DNA of 14,167 nucleotides from positions 1 to 14,167 of the forward strand of contig CANHKH010000043.1 in NCBI GenBank assembly GCA_947460165.1, read 5' to 3'. The notes beneath the pieces are model-generated. The model ran no database searches, was not told where the DNA came from, and was given only the letters and a program-made list of their open reading frames with translations. The position numbers and the translations under genes were made by a program. Numbering within the stretch: the first letter of the stretch is position 1; each line of letters starts with the position of its first letter. This DNA is from Comamonadaceae bacterium. Its GTDB lineage: Bacteria > Pseudomonadota > Gammaproteobacteria > Burkholderiales > Burkholderiaceae_C. Shown here piece after piece: positions 7,067 through 14,007 of the stretch.

Positions 7067-7915
7067 TCAGGCCGCAGGCGGCTCGGCCGAGGTGGCCAGC
7101 GTCACATCGCGGGCCTGGCTTCGCAGCACCCTTTTTTCATGAAAGTTAAGGGCCCGGCCCATGACGTTTTTACCGCGCAAAAGCAAGTCGCGGTCGACCT
7201 CGGGCGGCAGGCCGCGCAACTCAGGCAGCTCATCCCTCAAGCCTTCACGGTCGTCGTCGGTGAGCTCGTCCCACCAGGCTTTGACCACCGTCATCAGGGT
7301 TTCTTCAAAGCCGTCGGCAGGGCCGTCGTCCGCTGGCGCATGCCCTTGCCCGGCCAGGGCATGGGCCAGCTCGCCCGATCGCACAATCACACGCCGGTCG
7401 GCCTCGCGCAGCAGGCGCGCCCAATTCGGGTCTTGCTGCATCAGGCGGGGCATGGCTTGGGCCCGTTCATCGGCCAACACGCAGACCGTCAGGCCCGCCA
7501 GTTTGGCCGACTCCATGACGGCCAACAAACGGTCGTCGTCGCTGCCAATCAGAATGGCATCGACCCGGCCACCCGAGACCAGGGCTTGCACGTCGGCCGT
7601 GAGTTGGCGCACCAAGGCGCTGCCATCGGTGTCGGCCGAGGGCAGCAGCCGCAAGGTCTGGTCGTTGCACACCAGGCGGTCGTCGCTGTCGGCGTACCAG
7701 TAAATCCGCAGCAAAGCCATGCGCCCCAGGCTGCGCTGCAGCGCTTGCTGGACCAACTCGTTGAGGCGCTCCCGGCTGAGCGCTGCGCCAGAGGCCCCGT
7801 CGTGGTCTTCGAGTTTGGCGATCCAGCGCAGGTAACGGGCGTCGAGCAAGGCCACCGCGCGGCCGAGTGGCGCAGGCGACGATGAACGGTGAAAAGACTT
7901 ATCTGGGTGATCCAT
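7067..7915 (-). CDS. NYN-domain (PIN-like) protein, putative RNase
   Basis: Numbered from ATG 7915, this 282-residue protein carries a NYN (LabA-like, PIN-fold) domain over about residues 18-155. AVALLDARYL (about 20-29) has the first acidic residue, RIYWYADSDD follows at 70-79, and GRVDAILIGSDDDRL (about 116-130) plus LAGLTVCVLADE (139-150) form the second acidic strand. NYN proteins are Mg-dependent RNases or RNA-processing proteins. The asparagine that usually follows the first Asp is not present, so activity may be altered. The C-terminal part (about 201-272, GFEETLMTVVKAWWDEL to EKRVLRSQARDV) is charged and helical, possibly winged-helix-like. There is no signal peptide. The start is uncertain: a GTG at 7948 adds 11 residues, and neither site has a Shine-Dalgarno sequence. 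The gene diverges from rfaH across a 427-base spacer. Function in this locus is unknown. Confidence 0.8.
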   Translation of the reverse strand: MDHPDKSFHRSSSPAPLGRAVALLDARYLRWIAKLEDHDGASGAALSRERLNELVQQALQRSLGRMALLRIYWYADSDDRLVCNDQTLRLLPSADTDGSALVRQLTADVQALVSGGRVDAILIGSDDDRLLAVMESAKLAGLTVCVLADERAQAMPRLMQQDPNWARLLREADRRVIVRSGELAHALAGQGHAPADDGPADGFEETLMTVVKAWWDELTDDDREGLRDELPELRGLPPEVDRDLLLRGKNVMGRALNFHEKRVLRSQARDVTLATSAEPPAA

Positions 7916-8342
7916 GTAACTCAGTAGGGTGGCGGTGGAACAATCCACCTAGAAGGGAAAAGTTTTCAGGTATGAAAAACTGACGCTTATCTTGGCAAAA
8001 TTTCGAGGGTGGCGGTGCAGTCCAAAGTCGAGACGCGCTGCAGGACAGGTTCATCAGGGATGTCAGCACACGCCAAGGCAATGGCTTTGAAAAACAATCA
8101 AAATGTAAATATTCAACTTTTATAAATATCTACAAATAAAGAAAGGACCAGCAAAGCTTATAGAATTTGTATGAAAAAGTTGTATCTATTTATGCTTTAG
8201 ACCTCGGCCATGACTTTAATATGCCATGGTCAAAAATTGCAGTTGATAAAGCTTGTGTTACCTATTATGCCAACTCCACCCCAATTTGCCTCAACCGCCT
8301 GTGCAAAGTCCTGTAAGGACATCCGCTGCAGCCACCCCAGCC
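7916..8342. promoter_or_regulatory. AT-rich divergent regulatory region between the NYN gene and rfaH
   Basis: This 427-base stretch holds no convincing gene. The section 8081-8250 is only about 28% G+C (48 of 170 bases counted) in an otherwise GC-rich window, so it very probably contains promoters for one or both divergent genes. Weak candidates on the + strand are TTGAAA (8087-8092) with TATTCA (8110-8115) at 17-base spacing, TATAAA at 8121-8126 and TAGAAT at 8161-8166. None forms a confident pair. The left end carries two copies of AGGGTGGCGGTG (7926-7937 and 8006-8017), listed separately. Confidence 0.45.
7926..8017 (+). repeat. Pair of 12-base direct repeats AGGGTGGCGGTG, 80 bases apart
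   Basis: Identical copies of AGGGTGGCGGTG lie at 7926-7937 and 8006-8017, in the same orientation and 80 bases apart from start to start. They read toward rfaH on the + strand. The GGCGGT core is the same as the first six bases of the E. coli ops/JUMPstart element (GGCGGTAGCGTG) that RfaH recognises, but the following bases differ (GG and GC instead of AG). They could be operator sites, ops-like pause sites or chance. The identity is seen directly; any function is inference. Confidence 0.4.
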
Positions 8343-8867
8343 ATGACTGACCAGCCCTGCGACACGCCCGAGACCTTGGCCTGGTATTTGGTGCACACCA
8401 AACCCAGGCTGGAAGAAACGGCACTGACCCACTTGGAACGCCAAGCCTACGAGTGTTATTTACCCCGCTTGATGGTTGAGAAAATAAAGCGGGGCAAGGC
8501 CACCATGGTCAGCGAGCCCATGTTCCCGCGCTACCTGTTTGTGCGCCTTGACGCCAGCGGTCAAGGCCAAAGTTGGTCACCCATACGTTCCACACAAGGG
8601 GTGAGCCGGCTGGTGCATTTTGGCAATACGCCGGCCAAGGCCGACGCGCAATTGGTGGCGCTGTTGCGCAGCCGCGAACAGAGTTTGCCAGCCGAGCGGC
8701 TGTTCACGCCTGGCCAGCAGGTCAGGGTGGCCGAGGGGCCTTTTGCCGGCATTGAGGCGATTTACCAGACCAGCGATGCCGAGCAGCGCGCCATGATCTT
8801 GATTGAAATCTTGAGCAAGACCGTGCGCCTGAAGATTGACGCTGCAGCCCTGCGCAAGGCGGGCTGA
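8343..8867 (+). CDS. rfaH: Transcription antitermination protein RfaH (NusG paralogue)
   Basis: This 174-residue protein is a specialised NusG paralogue that binds elongating RNA polymerase at ops sites and suppresses pausing and Rho termination in long surface-polysaccharide operons, also aiding translation. The NGN domain shows WYLVHTKPR at 14-22, LERQAYECYLPRL at 31-43, EKIKRGKATMVSEPMFPRYLFVR at 46-68 and STQGVSRLVHFG at 83-94. The C-terminal part has GQQVRVAEGPFAGIEAIY at 124-141 and ends in LRKAG, close to the RfaH pattern and distinct from housekeeping NusG. ATG 8343 gives the family length, although the frame is open from a TTG at 8253. There is no good Shine-Dalgarno site; AAGGAC at 8315-8320 is too far away. 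Its target operons are probably the sugar and export genes here or others elsewhere. Confidence 0.9.
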   Translation: MTDQPCDTPETLAWYLVHTKPRLEETALTHLERQAYECYLPRLMVEKIKRGKATMVSEPMFPRYLFVRLDASGQGQSWSPIRSTQGVSRLVHFGNTPAKADAQLVALLRSREQSLPAERLFTPGQQVRVAEGPFAGIEAIYQTSDAEQRAMILIEILSKTVRLKIDAAALRKAG

Positions 8868-8888
8868 AGGCCAGCACTGCAAGGCCTT
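8867..8888. terminator. Weak hairpin between convergent rfaH and wzz-like genes
   Basis: AAGGCC (8867-8872) and GGCCTT (8883-8888) can form a 6-base stem with a 10-base loop, starting at the last base of the rfaH stop codon in the 61-base gap between convergent genes. No T-run follows on either strand, so a simple intrinsic terminator is doubtful. Confidence 0.22.
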
Positions 8889-8928
8889 GACGGGGCCAGC
8901 CGCCCTGCCCGCCAGCGGCTGCAAGCGC

Positions 8929-10146
8929 CTACTGGCGCAAGCCCAGCGCGCGCCGGAAGGAGCGTCGAATGCCGGCCAACTTGCTGGCCGCGTCGGGGTC
9001 TTGGGCGGCATTGGCCAGGGCTTGCCGCACAAAGACAAACAGCAGCAGCGCAAAACCTGCGGCCAAGGTGGCAATGACGGCGATCTGTGCTTTTTTGGGT
9101 TTGGACTTGCGCTCGGGGGCCTGGGCCACATCCACCACCTGGATCGTGGCGCCTTCGCGGCTTTCGTCCACGCGAGCGAGTTCGTACTGTTTGGTAAAGA
9201 GCTCGTAGAGGGTTTCGCGGTACTTGTAGTCCCTGAAGCGCTCGACGTAGCTGTCGGCCGGCCGGCCAGCGCCAGCAACTGCGGTGCTGGCGGGGTCGTC
9301 TTTTTCCGCCTTGCGCAACTCGTTGCGCAAGGTGTTGAGCTCAACCAAGGCCTGCTTGATTTCAGGCGAGCCCTCGGCGAGGTAGCCGCGCATGCTGCCC
9401 ATTTTGATTTCTTGCGCGGTGATGGCAGCCTTGATCCTGGCCACGCCTTCCACCGCGGCGGCGGGGCTGGACTTCAAGGTCGAGGCATTCACGCCGGTGG
9501 CGCGCAGCAAGGTGTCGGCTTGCGCCAGGTCGGCCTTGGCTTCTTGCATTTTGGTTTCAAAAAACAAGCGGCGCTGCTGGGCCTCGGTGATGGCCAGCCG
9601 GCCCATGAGGGTGCTCAGCTCCATCACATAGGCGTTGGCCATCTCGGCGGCAAAGGCCGGGTCTTTGTCGTCCACCTCCAGCGCGATGATGCCGTCTTTG
9701 CCTGCCACAGCTCGGGTGTTGGTCAACAGTGTTTTGCGGGCGTCTTCCTTGAGTTTGGACTCGTAGCGCTCCACCAGCTTGAAGCGCTCAACCATGGCGT
9801 CGAGCACGCTTTGGCTTTTGAGAAAGCCCAAAAACTGGTCGGCCGGGTTTTTCAAGCCCGAGGCCGCGCCCGCCAAGCCCCCCAGAGAGCCCAGGCTTTG
9901 GAGCAAGGCCGCCGCCGAGCTTTGCTGCTGCTGGGGCGGCAAAAACTGCATTTTGGCGCTGTAGGTGGGCGCGATCAAAAAGCTCACGCCCAAGGCTGTC
10001 AGGCCCACCAACAAAGGACCCAGCACCAACAGGCGCAGGTTGTCGGCCACGGTCTGCAAAAGGTCAAGCAGGCTGATCTCGTCGTCTGGGGCTGTCGCGT
10101 CGGCCGTACTCTGGCCAGGCAAAGCGGTGGGGTTCACATCAGCCAT
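8929..10146 (-). CDS. Polysaccharide co-polymerase / chain-length determinant (Wzz-type)
   Basis: This 405-residue inner-membrane protein has the Wzz/polysaccharide co-polymerase architecture. A short cytoplasmic N-terminus with DDEISLLDLLQTV at 21-33 (Wzz domain) precedes a first membrane helix at about 38-58 and PTYSAKMQF. A long periplasmic, largely helical region (about 61-350) follows. The conserved proline-containing stretch VVDVAQAPERKSKP at about 337-350 precedes the second membrane helix at about 353-373. A short basic tail ends the protein. No Walker A/B motifs or tyrosine-rich tail are present, so there is no fused BY-kinase. Such proteins set chain length and couple polymerisation to the outer-membrane exporter. 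The ATG overlaps the stop of the upstream exporter gene by one base (TGATG at 10144-10148), so translation is coupled. A kinase partner, if one exists, is not in this window. Confidence 0.9.
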   Translation of the reverse strand: MADVNPTALPGQSTADATAPDDEISLLDLLQTVADNLRLLVLGPLLVGLTALGVSFLIAPTYSAKMQFLPPQQQQSSAAALLQSLGSLGGLAGAASGLKNPADQFLGFLKSQSVLDAMVERFKLVERYESKLKEDARKTLLTNTRAVAGKDGIIALEVDDKDPAFAAEMANAYVMELSTLMGRLAITEAQQRRLFFETKMQEAKADLAQADTLLRATGVNASTLKSSPAAAVEGVARIKAAITAQEIKMGSMRGYLAEGSPEIKQALVELNTLRNELRKAEKDDPASTAVAGAGRPADSYVERFRDYKYRETLYELFTKQYELARVDESREGATIQVVDVAQAPERKSKPKKAQIAVIATLAAGFALLLFVFVRQALANAAQDPDAASKLAGIRRSFRRALGLRQ

Positions 10147-12518
10147 CAGTTCCTCAAGGTCTTCAGCGCTACAGCACCCAGGCCGAATTGAAAGAGCAGC
10201 TGGGTCCAGTCCTTGGCGACGTCCACAAACTGGGTGTAGGCCGTGCGGCGGTCCACCACCTCAGGCACAAACACCGAGTCACCCGGGTTCAAGGTCTGCT
10301 TTAAAAAAGAGCGCTGGCCCCAGCCAAAGGTGCTCAGCCGTGCGGGGTTGGCCAGCACGGTGCCGTCGGCACGGATGAGGAAGATGGAGTCGATGTCGGC
10401 CTCCCGCGTGGGGCCCGAGCGCTCCAGGTAGTCGCCCACCGTCAGGTTGGGTCTGTAGAGAAAGTTGTTTTCAGACAGCACAGCACCAAAGACGGCCACA
10501 AAGTCAGAGCGCGAGGGCACGGCAATGGCGTCGCCGTCTTCCAGCACCAAGGGCGGCAGCCGCCGTTCCTGGGGCAGCAGGTCCAGGGCCACGCGGCCAG
10601 TGGCCTTGAGGCCGCGCACGCGTTCGAGCAACTGCCGCTGGGCCAGCATCTGGGCCTGCAAAGACTGCGCCGACCTCGCATCAGATTGATTTTGCAAGAC
10701 AGCATTGGACTGGCTGGACAGCTGGGACTCCAGCCGGCGCACGGCCGCGTCGAGGTTGGCCTGCTGTTGAACGCGCGCCGAGTCCCGCAAAAAGACGGTG
10801 CCGTAGACATAGGCGTCGCGGGTGAAGCCCCCTGCGGCACGCTCAATGAGCTGCGGCAAGGTCTCGCCCGGCTCAAGCTCGTACACGCCTGGCGCCCTCA
10901 CCTCGCCAGAGACCTTGACATACTGGCTGCGGCTGGCCTTGGGCACCGGCAGGTCGTCGACCCCAAACACCGTGACCACGTCACCGGGCTGCAAGACCAG
11001 GTCGTGGGCCGGGTCTTTGTCTTTGATGGCCTTGCCCAGGTTGAAAGGGATCAGCCGGGTGTTGACCGCCCGCCGGTCGGCCCGTTCCACCGAGGCATAG
11101 GCCCAGTTGATTTCAGCCAGGTCTCTTTTGGTCTCTGTCAAAGCGCGGTCGGCCGACACCCCCGTGCCCCGCTCGTACTGCACCAAAATGTTTTTGCGCC
11201 TGTAATAGTCGCCCATGATGAGCGCGGCAGGCTCGGGGATCAGGTCGGAGACCTTCATGCCGGGTTTGAAGGCGTAGCGCAAAGGTGAGGCCACATTGCC
11301 ACGCAAGGTGACGGCATTGGCAAACTGCGGACTGATTTGAAACAGCGTGAGCAAATCACCGTCACGCAAGCTGCTTTGCAAGCCCCGTTCGTCGAGCACG
11401 CGCTCTTGCACCTCTCGGGGGCCCTGGGTCTGCCGGCTGTCCACCCGCTCGACCAAGGCCTTGTGGGGCGTGGTCAAGGTGGTGGGCGAGGCGCTGTACC
11501 TGAGGACCTGCGCAATGCTTTCTTCTGGGCCAGCCAGCTCAAAAATAAAGGGGTTGTCCAGCGCCCCCGTCACGCCCACCCGAGGCCCTGCGGGCGGGAA
11601 CACGATCACGTCGCCCGGCAACAACCTGGCGTCGGCCGCCGCATCGCCAGACTGAATGAATTTGTACATGTCTATGCTGGCCACTTTGCTGCCCGCGCGC
11701 ATGAGCTCGACCCGCCGCATGGAGCCCGAGGCCGAGGGGCCGCCGCTTTCAAACACCGCCCCCACCAAGGTGGACAGGCTAGACACCATGTAAGCCCCGG
11801 GGTTGCGGGCCTGACCGAGCACAAAAATCTGAATCGACCTGATCTTGCCCACGCCCGCACTGAGCTCAAAATTGGTGTAGATGCGGCTGATTTGCTTTTT
11901 GAGATGCTGGTCCAGTTCACTGACGCGCACGCCCGCCACCATCAGCGGCCCCACCTTGGGCACGGTGATGCGGCCCTCCCTGTCCACCGGCAGGCGCAGC
12001 GCCACGTCGACCGCGCCCCAGATTTTGATGTCCACCTCATCACCGGGGCCGAGCACATAGTTGGCGGGCACGGGCACATCGGTGGTGCTGGGAAAACGGC
12101 CCCGGTCAAACAGGTTGTAGCCGTACAGAGGCAGCTGCCTGCCCGTGGCTTCTTGCACAAAGCGCTGAAATTGCGTGGTGGCCAGCGCGGCGCCTGCGCC
12201 AGATTCGGCCAGCACGCTTTGCGCTTGGGCACCAGGGCCAGCTTGCGGCCCCTGTGGCGCACCCGGTGCGCGCAGCGCAGCGTCACCGGCATTCCTGAGC
12301 GACGGCGGCGCCCCTGCGGGCAAGCCCATGCCCTGAAGCAAATTGCCCGCCTCACCCGGGCGCACCAGCGCACCAGAGGCCTGCGGTGCCTGCACAGCGG
12401 TGGCAGCGTCTGCCGACGCGGCCACTTGCGCCCCAGAGACGGCGGGCAGGCAAAGGGCCAGCACAGCCAAGCGACTGGACAGGGCCCACATCAAGCCGCG
12501 AAAACGCACATCACGCAT
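10146..12518 (-). CDS. Multi-SLBB polysaccharide export protein (Wza-like, large form)
   Basis: This 790-residue exporter is about twice the length of E. coli Wza. A signal peptide is likely at residues 1-30 (hydrophobic SRLAVLALCLPAVSGA, cleavage near Ala30), with no lipobox cysteine. The poly-export domain covers about 148-230, with NYVLGPGDEVDIKIWG at 153-168, REGRITVPKVGPLMVAG at 180-196 and LKKQISRIYTNFELS at 206-220. SLBB-like units then start near 229 (IQIFVLGQARNPGAY), 313 (RVGVTGALDNPFIF), 402 (AVTLRGNVASPLRY), 533 (YVKVSGEVRAPGVY) and 673 (FVAVFGAVLSENNF). A Gln/Ala-rich helical stretch fills about 583-640. The C-terminal QFVDVAKDWTQLLFQFGLGAVALKTL (763-788) could be a membrane-inserting helix. 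ATG 12518 is used; ATG 12491 is an alternative, and neither has a strong ribosome site. It is first in a two-gene operon with the Wzz-type gene. Confidence 0.9.
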   Translation of the reverse strand: MRDVRFRGLMWALSSRLAVLALCLPAVSGAQVAASADAATAVQAPQASGALVRPGEAGNLLQGMGLPAGAPPSLRNAGDAALRAPGAPQGPQAGPGAQAQSVLAESGAGAALATTQFQRFVQEATGRQLPLYGYNLFDRGRFPSTTDVPVPANYVLGPGDEVDIKIWGAVDVALRLPVDREGRITVPKVGPLMVAGVRVSELDQHLKKQISRIYTNFELSAGVGKIRSIQIFVLGQARNPGAYMVSSLSTLVGAVFESGGPSASGSMRRVELMRAGSKVASIDMYKFIQSGDAAADARLLPGDVIVFPPAGPRVGVTGALDNPFIFELAGPEESIAQVLRYSASPTTLTTPHKALVERVDSRQTQGPREVQERVLDERGLQSSLRDGDLLTLFQISPQFANAVTLRGNVASPLRYAFKPGMKVSDLIPEPAALIMGDYYRRKNILVQYERGTGVSADRALTETKRDLAEINWAYASVERADRRAVNTRLIPFNLGKAIKDKDPAHDLVLQPGDVVTVFGVDDLPVPKASRSQYVKVSGEVRAPGVYELEPGETLPQLIERAAGGFTRDAYVYGTVFLRDSARVQQQANLDAAVRRLESQLSSQSNAVLQNQSDARSAQSLQAQMLAQRQLLERVRGLKATGRVALDLLPQERRLPPLVLEDGDAIAVPSRSDFVAVFGAVLSENNFLYRPNLTVGDYLERSGPTREADIDSIFLIRADGTVLANPARLSTFGWGQRSFLKQTLNPGDSVFVPEVVDRRTAYTQFVDVAKDWTQLLFQFGLGAVALKTLRN

Positions 12519-12813
12519 GCCAACAACTCTTTCTGCTCAGATCACACACCGTCGATGGGCCGCCAGCGGGTAGACATTCAGACCACCCCATTTACCCACC
12601 AAAAAGAGCATCAGTTTAACTGCCCAGCAAGTCCCCACCTGCGGCAGGGCGCCTGACCCCGGCCACGGCGGATCGCGGCGCGCTCATGCCGGGCTGAGCC
12701 GTGGGCAAACCGTCGCTCCCTTGCGCCGGGCTGGCTGGCGCGGCCCAAGCCCAGGTGGGCCTGCACCCAGAGGCCTGTTCGCTGACACCCTCCACGAAAT
12801 GCAGCGCTGCCGC
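12519..12813. promoter_or_regulatory. Leader region of the export operon
   Basis: These 295 bases lie upstream of the export operon and downstream of the oxidoreductase, both on the - strand. The operon promoter may be here, but I see no clear -35/-10 or sigma-54 site. A perfect inverted repeat CAGTT-T-AACTG sits at 12612-12622, about 95 bases before the start codon, in the most AT-rich part of the gap. A GCAGCGCTGC palindrome at 12801-12810 follows the oxidoreductase stop. I find no exact ops 12-mer. Confidence 0.3.
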
Positions 12814-13800
12814 TCAGTCCAGCTGGAGCACCAGGTTGCCCGCCAGCTGGCCTTGCTCAATGAGTTCGTGCGCCTGGGCAATTTCAGACAAAGGCAGGCG
12901 CTGGGCAATGTTGTGGATCAAGTCGCCGCGCGCCAGCATGCGCTGCAGCACCGCCGTGGCGCGCTGGCGGTCGGCCGGGTCCAGGTTGTAGACAATGAAG
13001 AACTGCAGGCCCAAGTTTTTGCTGAGCAGCGGAAAAAACGGCAAAGACAGCGGCGTGCCCGAGCTGCCATACACCATCAGCTCGCCACCCACGCGCAGCG
13101 CCTCAAAGTCGACCGCCGCATTGCCCGCCAGGTCCAGCTCAATGATGCGGTCCACGCCCAGTCCGCCCGTCAACTCGCGCACCCGCTGGGCCACCGGCTC
13201 GGTCTTGTAAAAAATCACCTCGTCGGCACCGGCCGCGCGCGCCAGCGCCGCCTTGTGGGGCGTGCTCACGGTGGCCAGCACGCGTGCAGCCCCCAGGCGC
13301 GAGGCAAACTGCACGGCATAGTGGCCCACGGCGCCCGCGCCGCCTTGCACCAGCACCGTCTTGCCTGCCACCCCCCCGTTGGCCAGCACCGCGTGCATGG
13401 CCGTCAGCCCCGGGATGCCCATGCAGGCACCGGCCTCGCCGCTGACGCCCTCGGGCAGTGGCACCGCCTGCGCCTGGGGCAGGCACACGCACTGCGCGGC
13501 CGTGCCCCCAGCCCGGCCCCAGGCCGCGTTCCACACCCACACCCGCTGGCCCAAGCGCGAAGCGTCTGCGCCCTCGCCCACCGCGTCAACCACGCCTGCG
13601 CCGTCGCTGTGCGGCACCACGCGCGCAAACGGCATCTCTTTGCTGCGCAGGCCGCCGCGTGACTTCACATCTGAAGGGTTCACCCCCGACCACTGCAGCC
13701 GCACCCGCAACTCGCCTGCGGCGGGCAGCGGCTCGGGCATGTCACCGAATTGCAGCACCTCACGGGCCAAGCCCACGCGTTCATACCAAGCAGCTTTCAT
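12814..13800 (-). CDS. NADPH:quinone reductase-like zinc-free alcohol dehydrogenase (MDR family)
   Basis: This 328-residue cytoplasmic oxidoreductase belongs to the medium-chain dehydrogenase/reductase superfamily, quinone-oxidoreductase branch. The N-terminal GroES-like domain shows MKAAWYERVG at 1-10, VNPSDVKSRGG at 40-50 and PHSDGAGVVDAVGEG at 63-77. PGLTAMHAV at 130-138 leads to the NADPH-binding VQGGAGAVGHYAVQFA at 151-166, then GADEVIFYKTEP near 191-202. The Cys/His zinc ligands of alcohol dehydrogenases are absent. ATG 13800 is chosen over an open frame reaching 13875 because GGAGA lies 9 bases upstream and the family begins with MKAAWY. The typical reaction is NADPH-dependent reduction of quinones or enones; the true substrate is unknown. 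It is probably unrelated to the glycan genes and marks the right edge of the cluster. Confidence 0.93.
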   Translation of the reverse strand: MKAAWYERVGLAREVLQFGDMPEPLPAAGELRVRLQWSGVNPSDVKSRGGLRSKEMPFARVVPHSDGAGVVDAVGEGADASRLGQRVWVWNAAWGRAGGTAAQCVCLPQAQAVPLPEGVSGEAGACMGIPGLTAMHAVLANGGVAGKTVLVQGGAGAVGHYAVQFASRLGAARVLATVSTPHKAALARAAGADEVIFYKTEPVAQRVRELTGGLGVDRIIELDLAGNAAVDFEALRVGGELMVYGSSGTPLSLPFFPLLSKNLGLQFFIVYNLDPADRQRATAVLQRMLARGDLIHNIAQRLPLSEIAQAHELIEQGQLAGNLVLQLD

Positions 13801-14007
13801 TGACGGGTGTCTCCAAAAATAAGGGCCGCACCACAGGCGTGGTGCGATGGCCAAAACCGCACTGTACGCTGGCACGCGGCGGCGGCCTCAGCGCAGGCAG
13901 TCACCAAGGCGGCAGCGGCTTGAACAAAGATGGTGAAGGTTGCAGCCCCTTTCGGCCATGGGGCGCGGGCCAGCGGCCCCGAGGCAGCATTGACGGGCTG
14001 CCCCCGA
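13801..14007. other. Intergenic region upstream of the quinone reductase-like gene
   Basis: This 207-base gap lies between two - strand genes. The right end holds the stop of the partial gene and the left end holds the GGAGA ribosome site of the reductase. I see no convincing promoter, terminator or RNA gene. Confidence 0.3.

Noticed and set aside
6893..7885. + strand open frame (330 codons) opposite the NYN gene
   Set aside because: No domain is visible, and the - strand frame shows coherent NYN motifs and normal protein composition.
8171..8200. Nine-residue mini frame MKKLYLFML in the AT-rich block, leader-peptide-like
   Set aside because: There is no Shine-Dalgarno site at a useful distance, no regulatory codon run and no terminator/antiterminator pair downstream. 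It is likely chance in AT-rich DNA.
8836..10191. Long + strand open frame (451 codons) opposite the Wzz-type gene
   Set aside because: It has no recognisable motif and low-complexity Gly/His/Gln composition. The - strand frame has a clear Wzz architecture.
12630..12650. Sigma-54-like GG...TTGC arrangement on the - strand in the export-operon leader
   Set aside because: The spacing between the GG and GC elements does not fit the -24/-12 rule.
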